Assembly: GCA_009778055.1 (NCBI GenBank)
Contig: WRKN01000080.1
Span: 1-10,488 of the forward strand
Direction: 5' to 3'
Length of the DNA stretch: 10,488 nucleotides
Source: Synergistaceae bacterium
GTDB lineage: Bacteria > Synergistota > Synergistia > Synergistales > Aminobacteriaceae
Positions 1-5,910 of this stretch are shown piece by piece. The notes under the pieces were generated by a model. The model was given only the letters and a program-made list of their open reading frames with translations. It did no database searches and was not told where the DNA came from. The stretch's first letter is position 1, and the number at the start of each line of letters is the position of its first letter. A program made the translations under genes and the position numbers.

Positions 1-11
1 ACGTTGGCCCT

Positions 12-20
12 ATTATATCA
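12..20 (-). promoter_or_regulatory. Extended -10 promoter element pointing out of the left edge
   Basis: Read on the minus strand this is TGATATAAT, a perfect TATAAT hexamer preceded by TGn, so it fits an extended -10 element for the housekeeping sigma factor. No good -35 hexamer lies 16-18 bases upstream, which extended -10 promoters tolerate. Transcription would start near position 5 and run leftward into a gene outside the window. The same ten bases (TGATATAATA) recur upstream of the cyclase operon at 3955-3964. The call is by motif only. Confidence 0.55.
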
Positions 21-50
21 TTGTCACACGAACTCCCGGAGCTTCATCTT

Positions 51-422
51 TTATTCAAATCCGGCCGGGTGAAATTTCAATAAATCCTGGTATCTGTCAA
101 GGAAAAACGCAACCTCTTCGACCGTCCAGTCCACTGTGTTCAGGGCGAGTTCCTGCGGGCGGTAATAGCGGCGCATCTTGCTGTGCCACGCCTTGTCGTT
201 CTTGTACCTCCTGTAAGTATTGCGGTTGAGGGGGGCTTTTCGGTTCATGCGCCACACGGCGTAGCCGGCCTCGTACTGCCAGCCGGGGGGCAAGTAGTTT
301 TTGTTGTAGGCCTTGTTTCTATTGTGCTGGGCGCGGGTCATAGGCGGACGGTTCGCCCAGGCCGGCACACAGACGGCAAATAAAAGCGCCGCCGCCAATA
401 CTATCTTCAAAAATTTTTTCAC
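51..422 (-). CDS. Small secreted basic, aromatic-rich protein of unknown function
   Basis: This 123-residue protein starts at GTG (422). The first four bases overlap the stop of the upstream cyclase gene (GTGA), and an AAGGAG ribosome-binding site lies 10 nt upstream. Residues 1-23 form a classic signal peptide: M-K-K-F-L-K, a hydrophobic core, then A-W-A before Asn24. The mature part (about 100 residues) has a strongly basic middle (about residues 30-90) with many Arg, Lys, Asn, Tyr and Trp, including a W-R-M-N-R and an R-R-Y-K segment. A shorter, more acidic C-terminal helix follows (D-W-T-V-E-E-V-A-F-F-L, roughly 98-108). There is no cysteine after the signal peptide and no further membrane segment, so a periplasmic or surface location is likely. 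It is the last gene of the operon. I do not recognise the family. Binding to polyanions such as LPS, DNA or anionic polysaccharide would suit the charge but is only inference. Confidence 0.8.
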   Translation of the reverse strand: MKKFLKIVLAAALLFAVCVPAWANRPPMTRAQHNRNKAYNKNYLPPGWQYEAGYAVWRMNRKAPLNRNTYRRYKNDKAWHSKMRRYYRPQELALNTVDWTVEEVAFFLDRYQDLLKFHPAGFE

Positions 423-2896
423 GTCCGTTCAGCTCCTTTTTCCTGTTTCTTCCTGGCCGCCTTGTTGGCGTACATGTTATCGTCGGCCAAAGTAATAGTA
501 TCCAATAAAGTCGGCGCTTCTCCGGGGAAAATCGCCGTTCCGAAGTCGAGAATCACGTCAAGGAAGTGGAAGTTCTCGTCATCGTCATCGCTCTTTATTC
601 GCAGGAGTTTAAGCTCCTTTTTTATACGGTCAAGCACTATCTCGGTGTCCTCCAGGGAGATGTTCGGCAGCAGAAGAAGAAATTCGTCCCCGCCGTAACG
701 CCCCACACAGTCGCTGACGCGCAGGCTCTTTTTGAGGGTTTTGGCCACGTTTACCAGAATCTCGTCTCCTTTGGGGTGGCCGTAGTTGTCGTTGACGTAC
801 TTGAAATTACCCATATCGCCCAATACAACACAGGCGTTGCCGCCATAGCGGGCGATGCGGTCATGTTCTTCCTTAAAGCGGCGGACTATGTAACGGCGGT
901 TCCATATTCCGGTCAGAGAGTCAATGGAAGCCTCTTCCTCCCTAAGCGCCATCAGGTCGTAAAGCGCCCAGAAACTCGACGAGTAGTCTATAAGTAACTG
1001 ATACATCTGAAGCTCTTTGGGCCGAATACCGGCGGGCTTGTAAACGTCCACCGCCCCGACGGCGCGCGACTGGAAGATGACGGGCGACACGCACCGCGAT
1101 TCCAGCCCCATGTCGTTGTATTTTACTACGGGGACCTGAGAGTATGCCGATTCAAGCGCCAGATCGTCTCCCGGCAAGGGGATTTCATCATCTTCATACC
1201 ACGCCAGGCGCTCCATCCTCATCAGGCTGTCGTCGCCAGGGTCGTTTTTGAAAAGGTACACGGCGCAGGCGGCGTTTGGAATTATGCTGTTGAGGTATTC
1301 GAGCATACCTTCCAGGAGATGTTCGCGGTTGTACGTGGCGAGAAGCGAGTTGATAAGGCTGTGGAGCTGATGAAGCTGCTGGGCGTGTACATCCAGCTCG
1401 GAACGGCTGGACTGTTCCTCAAAATAAAGTCCGATATTGCCGCCCAGGATGTTCATAAGCGTTACATCTTCATTATCGAACGCGCCGTGCGACTTGCTTT
1501 CGAGGGCGAGAACCCCCCACGCCTTTTCCTTGTAGATCAACGGAATGGCCAGGATGGACCGAACCTCGGCGGACGCGTCGTTGTTTTCCCAGTTCACGGT
1601 GGCGCGGTTGACGTACGCGCGCCCCGACGGGCCTTTACCGGCCAGCAGTTTTTCCATCTCCCGCGCGGATTTTTCTTCGCCCGATTCGCGCGTGTCATCA
1701 AAATACCACGTTTTATCCAGAAACGACGGGACAAGCATTTTCAGCGAAGAGAACGAGGCGACGCTGGGCAGATTTTCTTTCAGGGCGTCGAAAAGCTTGT
1801 CTATTCCGTTGAATTGGTTGAACTGGCGCAGGAAAGAAAAAAGCCAGCGCTGGTTTTCGGCGAGGATGGTAAGTTTCGCGGCGTGTTTTATCTGCAGCGT
1901 TATGTCCATTCCGGAAAAGATGTAGTTAGCGACGTTGCCGTCGTTGTCGAGAATGGCCGACAAACCGTAGTCCACCGTAATGCGCTCCCCATCGCTGCGG
2001 ATGAAGTCCTCTTCCCGGCGGAAACGTCTGTCTCCGTCCCGCTCACATTCCGTCAGAATTTCCGCCATCAGCTCGTCGCCTTCTTTACCGTACTCGGTGG
2101 TGGACAGGGACATTATGGAAACTCCGTGAAGGTCTCTGACTCCGTAGCCCAGCATGTCGAAAAAAGCCTGGTTCGCCTCCATCAATTTCCCGTCCGTGTC
2201 CGTGACCGCCATGCTGCCGGGCGCGCTCATGAAGATGGTCTCCAGCCGCGCCTCGGAAGAGCGCTGGGCCTCGGCGGCGCGTTTGAACGCGTCTACGTCC
2301 ACAATCGAACCCACCGCTCGGGCGCCTTTTCCTGACAAGCGGCTAATGCGGCTGCGCCGCATGACAAACCATTTCCAATCGCCTTGCAGGTTTTGTACGC
2401 GAAATTCCACTCCGTCCGGCTCGGGCGCGAAAAGTGAGTCGGTTACAAAAAAACGTTCCAGTTTCTTCCTGAACAGAAACGCGTCTTCCGGGTGCAGCAG
2501 CGCGAGAAATTCATCGCGGGTGCCGATGCTTTTGCCGAACAGCGAGAAGCCGTCGGGGACAAAGCTGAGACGCCGGGTGTCCGCGTCCCATTCCCAGTAA
2601 CAGCCCCCGGTAGTCTCGGTCATTATGGAGGCTATTTCATCAATCAAGGCAAGCTGCCCGCTTTGTTTGGAGTAGATGACGCTCCAGGCGGCTATGGCGG
2701 CGAGCAGCGCAAATATGAATACCCTTTCGGCCAGGTCCCGGCTTACGAGGAGTCCCAGAACAACCAGAACGAGAAACGCCGCCACCGAACCGAACATTCT
2801 GTCGCGCGCCCAGCTTCTCGAGCGGCCCAGGCTGTCCCCGTCAAGTATGAAAGAAGGTTTAACGCGATTCAGTATATCTTGGATTTTCTTTAACAT
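419..2896 (-). CDS. Membrane diguanylate cyclase, PAS-PAS-GAF-GAF-GGDEF
   Basis: This 825-residue protein should condense two GTP into cyclic di-GMP. Two N-terminal membrane helices (about 36-51 and 57-75) are followed by two PAS-type modules (about 85-200 and 210-330; the second has the A-N-Q-A-F-F-D-M-L-G-Y signature), two GAF-like modules (about 345-485 and 510-640) and a C-terminal GGDEF domain (about 645-815). The GGDEF domain keeps D-S-L-T-G (649-653), Asp684, Asn692 and Asp701, and an exact G-G-D-E-F at 725-729. By spacing against PleD these match the metal- and guanine-binding residues. R-V-S-D (716-719) is an intact inhibitory I-site five residues before GGDEF, so product feedback is expected. 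Gly686 replaces the second Asp of the usual D-x-D-x-F-K. There is no EAL or HD-GYP domain. The gene starts 3 nt after the stop of the upstream gene and lacks a strong ribosome-binding site, which suggests translational coupling. The ligands of the PAS and GAF modules are unknown. Confidence 0.93.
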   Translation of the reverse strand: MLKKIQDILNRVKPSFILDGDSLGRSRSWARDRMFGSVAAFLVLVVLGLLVSRDLAERVFIFALLAAIAAWSVIYSKQSGQLALIDEIASIMTETTGGCYWEWDADTRRLSFVPDGFSLFGKSIGTRDEFLALLHPEDAFLFRKKLERFFVTDSLFAPEPDGVEFRVQNLQGDWKWFVMRRSRISRLSGKGARAVGSIVDVDAFKRAAEAQRSSEARLETIFMSAPGSMAVTDTDGKLMEANQAFFDMLGYGVRDLHGVSIMSLSTTEYGKEGDELMAEILTECERDGDRRFRREEDFIRSDGERITVDYGLSAILDNDGNVANYIFSGMDITLQIKHAAKLTILAENQRWLFSFLRQFNQFNGIDKLFDALKENLPSVASFSSLKMLVPSFLDKTWYFDDTRESGEEKSAREMEKLLAGKGPSGRAYVNRATVNWENNDASAEVRSILAIPLIYKEKAWGVLALESKSHGAFDNEDVTLMNILGGNIGLYFEEQSSRSELDVHAQQLHQLHSLINSLLATYNREHLLEGMLEYLNSIIPNAACAVYLFKNDPGDDSLMRMERLAWYEDDEIPLPGDDLALESAYSQVPVVKYNDMGLESRCVSPVIFQSRAVGAVDVYKPAGIRPKELQMYQLLIDYSSSFWALYDLMALREEEASIDSLTGIWNRRYIVRRFKEEHDRIARYGGNACVVLGDMGNFKYVNDNYGHPKGDEILVNVAKTLKKSLRVSDCVGRYGGDEFLLLLPNISLEDTEIVLDRIKKELKLLRIKSDDDDENFHFLDVILDFGTAIFPGEAPTLLDTITLADDNMYANKAARKKQEKGAERT
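433..438 (-). promoter_or_regulatory. Ribosome-binding site for the small secreted protein
   Basis: The minus strand reads AAGGAG here, 10 nt before the GTG at 422. It lies inside the last codons of the diguanylate cyclase gene. It supports the GTG start and an independent but coupled initiation after cyclase translation ends. Confidence 0.7.
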
Positions 2897-2899
2897 TCT

Positions 2900-3913
2900 C
2901 TAAAAAAGCAGGAACCTTATGACGTACGCTATAACCACGAACGACGCGGCTATTACGCCGAATAATATGACGTTGTCCATGTTTATGTTGATTGACGTCC
3001 TCTTTTCTCCCTTGACGTCCATTACGCGAAGGCGGAGGTCTTTGGTGACGGTTACGAGCCCTTTGAGTTCCGCGTTGATATTCAAAAATATGTAGGTCTT
3101 TTCCACGGTGGTTCTTTCCACGCTTTCAATCGGGAATATCGCTTCCTGATTGGTGGACTCCAGGAATCTTTGAAGCATATCCCCGGCCCCTATGCCGCCC
3201 TGAATCTTGACCTTGAGCATGTCGCCCGGCTCGAGTTCGGACACCGGCTTGCCATATACCGGGTCGATTATCGGCAGGCAGTTTACCAGCGTGCCGACAA
3301 AGGATTTTTCCTCGGGAATCGTTGTTTCCGGTTCCGCAAGGCCGCTTTCTTTCGCCAGCACTCCCGCCTGCGCCAGATCTTGCGCGGACATACGCTCAAA
3401 CGCCATTGTAAACTCAAGGAAACAATGCGTTGCCCGCTCAAAACCGTTGCGTATTTCTTCGGAGACTTCATGTAACAAATTTGAATGGTCGCCGCTTCGG
3501 CACAGTTGGATACGAGCGGCCGTTGTGAAAGCTTCGATCAGCATCACAGACAGTTTATCCCCAAGGACTTTTTCGTAGCTTCCCATTTTGGGAATCTGCT
3601 TGTTGAGCAGTCTCCACTCCGCGTTGACGTCTATGGCCGGCCCGGCAAGCATCCTGGTCACCCAGAAAACGTTCTCCACGACCTCGCCGCTCACACCGTT
3701 GAACAGGACACAGAACGCTCCCCATATGTCGCCGCGCTTGGGGGTGTAAAAATAACATTTTAGAGCGCCGTACACCACAGGTTCGCTGTCGGGATAATAA
3801 GAAGCCTCGGAATAGACTTCCGGGGAAGAGGCTTCCGGCGGCTGCGGAATCCCTGAATCATCCAGCTTCCAGGTACTGAACCCGTGGGCGTTAAGCTCTT
3901 GGCTGTTAGGCAT
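2900..3913 (-). CDS. C-terminally membrane-anchored protein of unknown function
   Basis: I call 337 residues from the ATG at 3913, which has GAGGTG nine bases upstream and about 36 nt of leader after the predicted transcription start. The in-frame ATG at 3943 would add ten residues but leaves almost no leader. The N-terminal third is probably a folded soluble domain rich in aromatic residues (about 35-130). A helical, amphipathic stretch follows (about 110-185, E-V-S-E-E-I-R-N-G-F-E-R near 139-150), then an acidic linker (183-195). Next comes a probably beta-rich region (about 200-300) with L-E-P-G-D-M-L-K-V-K-I, and one hydrophobic helix from 305 to the last residue, Phe337. There is no signal peptide, so the bulk should be cytoplasmic and held at the inner membrane like a tail-anchored protein. 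I see no PilZ motif or other known c-di-GMP receptor motif. It is the first gene of the cyclase operon, so a role as partner or effector of the cyclase is inferred from context only. I do not recognise the family. Confidence 0.82.
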   Translation of the reverse strand: MPNSQELNAHGFSTWKLDDSGIPQPPEASSPEVYSEASYYPDSEPVVYGALKCYFYTPKRGDIWGAFCVLFNGVSGEVVENVFWVTRMLAGPAIDVNAEWRLLNKQIPKMGSYEKVLGDKLSVMLIEAFTTAARIQLCRSGDHSNLLHEVSEEIRNGFERATHCFLEFTMAFERMSAQDLAQAGVLAKESGLAEPETTIPEEKSFVGTLVNCLPIIDPVYGKPVSELEPGDMLKVKIQGGIGAGDMLQRFLESTNQEAIFPIESVERTTVEKTYIFLNINAELKGLVTVTKDLRLRVMDVKGEKRTSININMDNVILFGVIAASFVVIAYVIRFLLF

Positions 3914-3922
3914 GATGTTACG

Positions 3923-3928
3923 CACCTC
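3923..3928 (-). promoter_or_regulatory. Ribosome-binding site that decides the start at 3913
   Basis: The minus strand reads GAGGTG here, nine bases before the ATG at 3913. It lies inside the longer reading frame from 3943, whose own ATG has only an A/T-rich stretch and no Shine-Dalgarno sequence before it. Confidence 0.65.
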
Positions 3929-3955
3929 ACACGAACTGCTCATAAATTTTAAGTT

Positions 3956-3964
3956 ATTATATCA
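3956..3964 (-). promoter_or_regulatory. Extended -10 promoter of the cyclase operon
   Basis: The minus strand reads TGATATAAT, a perfect -10 hexamer with the TGn extension. The expected transcription start is near 3949, so the leader to the ATG at 3913 is about 36 nt. The -35 position (3979-3984, TACTCC) is poor. It lies over the -10 hexamer of the opposing kdsA promoter, so the two promoters probably cannot be occupied at once. Confidence 0.6.
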
Positions 3965-3982
3965 GGCATTACCGCTCTGGAG

Positions 3983-3988
3983 TATAAT
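3983..3988 (+). promoter_or_regulatory. -10 element of the kdsA-kdsD promoter
   Basis: A perfect TATAAT lies here with an expected start near 3995, giving a leader of about 41 nt before kdsA. The -35 position (about 3960-3965, TATCAG) is a weak match and overlaps the -10 region of the promoter facing the other way. No alternative promoter is obvious in the 3944-4035 intergenic gap. Confidence 0.5.
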
Positions 3989-4035
3989 GTCCCACGGCAA
4001 TAAAACAGGTTTTTGAAACGAAAGGACATGAGGAC

Positions 4036-4863
4036 ATGAAAAATTCCCGCGCTGAGTGCAGGATAAACGATTTTATCATTGGCGGGGGCGGCTTTGCGTT
4101 GATGGCCGGCCCCTGTTCGCTGGAAAGCCTGGAACTCGGCATGACGGTCGCGGAAACCGTGAGAGACCTTTGCGCGGAACGCGGAATTTTTTACATTTTC
4201 AAGGCGTCGTTCGACAAGGCCAACCGGACGTCCATATCCTCGCGGCGCGGGCCCGGCCTGAAAAAAGGTCTGGAGTGGCTGGCTGAAATCAAAGAAAAGA
4301 TGAACGTCCCGGTAATGACGGACATACACGAGCAATGGCAGGCCGAGGAGGTCGGTAAAACGGCGGATATAATCCAGATTCCGGCTTTCCTGTGCCGCCA
4401 GACGGATCTTCTGACCGCGGCCGCCGGGACGGGCAGGGTTCTGAACGTAAAGAAAGCGCAGTTCCTGGCCCCCGAGGACATGGCTCACGTCGTCGGAAAG
4501 TGCCGCGAAGCCGGCAACGGCCGCGTGCTTTTGTGCGAGCGCGGGACGACGATGGGCTATCACCAGCTCGTGGTTGACATGCGTTCGCTCGTGACAATGC
4601 GCGCTCTTGGCTGTCCCGTGGTGTTTGACGCCACTCACTCCGTGCAGAACCCCGGCGCCCTCGGCGGGGCCAGCGGCGGTGACAGGTCAATGGCTCTGCC
4701 TCTGGCGCGGGCCGCGGCCGCCGTCGGCATAGACGCCCTCTTTGTCGAGACCCACCCGGAGCCGGACTCGGCCGAAAGCGACGGGCCCAACATGATTCCA
4801 TTGTCCGGGATGGGTGATTTTCTGGATCAAGTCCTGGCAATTCACAAGGCGAGGATCGGATGA
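4036..4863 (+). CDS. kdsA: 3-deoxy-8-phosphooctulonate (Kdo-8-phosphate) synthase, metal-dependent type
   Basis: KdsA condenses phosphoenolpyruvate with D-arabinose 5-phosphate to give Kdo 8-phosphate, the committed step to the Kdo of LPS inner core, in the cytoplasm. The protein is 275 residues, close to the usual 265-285. Family signatures are clear: F-K-A-S-F-D-K-A-N-R (55-64), R-G-P-G-L (71-75), M-T-D-I-H (94-98), D-A-T-H-S-V-Q (198-204) and F-V-E-T-H-P-E-P (236-243). The active-site start reads A-G-P-C-S-L-E-S with Cys27, where metal-independent enzymes such as that of E. coli have Asn. With His201, Glu238 and Asp249 this completes the Cys/His/Glu/Asp metal set known from the Aquifex aeolicus enzyme. 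The ATG at 4036 has AAAGGA nine bases upstream; a closer ATG at 4028 is out of frame. The stop overlaps the kdsD start as ATGA, so the two genes are coupled. Confidence 0.96.
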   Translation: MKNSRAECRINDFIIGGGGFALMAGPCSLESLELGMTVAETVRDLCAERGIFYIFKASFDKANRTSISSRRGPGLKKGLEWLAEIKEKMNVPVMTDIHEQWQAEEVGKTADIIQIPAFLCRQTDLLTAAAGTGRVLNVKKAQFLAPEDMAHVVGKCREAGNGRVLLCERGTTMGYHQLVVDMRSLVTMRALGCPVVFDATHSVQNPGALGGASGGDRSMALPLARAAAAVGIDALFVETHPEPDSAESDGPNMIPLSGMGDFLDQVLAIHKARIG

Positions 4864-5870
4864 CCGTCGGCCTGCCCTGGGAGCGGGAGGGGGTGGCGTG
4901 CGGCGACTCGTCCCTGTTGGAGACAGGGCGGGCCGTTATGTTGGACGAGGCGGCCGAGCTGACCCGCGCTGCCGCCAGGATGGACGGCGAGTGGGTCAGG
5001 GCGGCCCGCGCCGTCTACAGTTGTACGGGGCGCGTTATCGTCGTGGGTATGGGCAAGTCCGGGCACGTGGGAAGAAAGATATCCGCCACCCTGTCCTCTC
5101 TGGGCACGCCGTCGTTTTTTCTTCACGCGGCCGAGGCGTCGCACGGCGACCTCGGCATGGTATGCCGCGGGGACGTCGGCATTTTCATCAGCAACAGCGG
5201 CGCCACGGAGGAAATCCTGTCCGTATTGCCGCATTTCAAGCGTCTGGGAGGCACGGTTATAGCGATTACGGGAGGGGGGGATTCGCCTCTGGCGCGTCAC
5301 GCCGACATAGTGCTGGACTCGCGAGTGGAGTCCGAGGCCGACCCCCTGCGCCTGGCCCCGACCAGCAGCACCACGCTTCAGCTCGTTGCCGGCGACGCTT
5401 TGGCCGGAATGGTGACCAAGCTGCGCGGGCTGCGTAAGGAGGACTTCGCCACGTTTCATCCCGGCGGCGCGCTTGGCCGCCGCCTTCTCACCAAAGTTAG
5501 CGACGTAATGGGATCGCGGGAGCAGCTTCCCAAGGTGAGCGTGGACGTGTCGGTCAAGGACGCGCTGTTTGAGATCACGGACAAAAAATACGGCGCTACC
5601 TGCGTGGTGGGAGAAGGCGGCGAGCTGGCCGGGATTTTCACCGACGGAGACCTGCGCCGCCTGCTCGAGCGCGGCGGAGTGGAAGCCCTGAACCACAGGA
5701 TAGGAGATTTTATGACCCGCGCTCCGGCCGCGATAAGCGCGGAGCGCCTGGCCGCCGAGGCCGTCAGGGAGATGGAAGAGCGTGAAATAAGCGTTCTGGT
5801 GGTCGTGGACAAAAACATACCGGTCGGGATGATTCACTTTCATGAATTGCTCAAAAGCGGCATAGCGTGA
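4860..5870 (+). CDS. kdsD: Arabinose 5-phosphate isomerase (SIS plus tandem CBS)
   Basis: KdsD interconverts D-ribulose 5-phosphate and D-arabinose 5-phosphate, the substrate of the KdsA encoded just upstream. The 336 residues match the usual length of about 320-330. A SIS (sugar isomerase) domain covers about 20-205, with G-M-G-K-S-G-H-V-G-R-K (63-73), S-N-S-G-A-T-E-E (111-118), L-A-P-T-S-S-T-T (165-172) and T-F-H-P-G-G-A-L-G (198-206). Two CBS motifs follow (about 215-272 and 280-335), with G-I-F-T-D-G-D-L-R-R at the end of the first. By a constant offset of seven from E. coli KdsD, the catalytic candidates are Lys66, Glu118, Glu159 and His200, all present. Asp161 stands where E. coli has Cys in E-A-C-P. 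The ATG overlaps the kdsA stop by four bases and has GAGG five bases upstream, inside kdsA. The gene could be read as the paralogue GutQ, but its position next to kdsA favours KdsD. Confidence 0.94.
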   Translation: MTVGLPWEREGVACGDSSLLETGRAVMLDEAAELTRAAARMDGEWVRAARAVYSCTGRVIVVGMGKSGHVGRKISATLSSLGTPSFFLHAAEASHGDLGMVCRGDVGIFISNSGATEEILSVLPHFKRLGGTVIAITGGGDSPLARHADIVLDSRVESEADPLRLAPTSSTTLQLVAGDALAGMVTKLRGLRKEDFATFHPGGALGRRLLTKVSDVMGSREQLPKVSVDVSVKDALFEITDKKYGATCVVGEGGELAGIFTDGDLRRLLERGGVEALNHRIGDFMTRAPAAISAERLAAEAVREMEEREISVLVVVDKNIPVGMIHFHELLKSGIA

Positions 5871-5876
5871 GATAAT
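5847..5876 (+). promoter_or_regulatory. Candidate promoter for the chemoreceptor gene
   Basis: TTGCTC (5847-5852) and GATAAT (5871-5876) are separated by 18 bases. TG at 5868-5869 gives an extended -10, TGAGATAAT, one base different from the TGATATAAT found at 12-20 and 3956-3964. The element sits across the end of kdsD and would start transcription near 5883, about 28 nt before the receptor start. It would let the receptor be expressed separately from the Kdo genes. Read-through from kdsD is also possible because no terminator lies between. Confidence 0.42.
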
Positions 5877-5894
5877 AAGTCAGGAACTAAAATC

Positions 5895-5903
5895 AGAGGA
5901 GGG
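5895..5903 (+). promoter_or_regulatory. Strong ribosome-binding site for a GTG start
   Basis: AGAGGAGGG is a near-perfect Shine-Dalgarno sequence seven bases before the GTG at 5911. It favours that GTG over the ATG five codons later. Confidence 0.8.
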
Positions 5904-5910
5904 TTGTTAC

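Noticed and set aside
30..45. Imperfect inverted repeat GAACTCCCGGAGCTTC after the small secreted protein gene, as a possible terminator
   Set aside because: Pairing needs a bulge and leaves almost no loop, and no T-run follows on the minus strand. I see no convincing terminator for the operon.
1319..2335. Long plus-strand open frame (338 codons) opposite the diguanylate cyclase gene
   Set aside because: The cyclase frame on the other strand has clear domains through this whole stretch. The plus-strand frame has no recognisable motif and is explained by codon bias of G+C-rich coding DNA.
5460..5485. G+C-rich inverted repeat within kdsD
   Set aside because: It falls in the conserved H-P-G-G-A-L-G-R-R-L-L region and is a consequence of Gly, Ala and Arg codons. 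There is no sign of regulation.
4842..5843. Minus-strand open frame (333 codons) opposite kdsD
   Set aside because: It is an antisense shadow of a well-supported SIS-CBS gene, with low-complexity Arg/Gly/His-rich translation and no family features.
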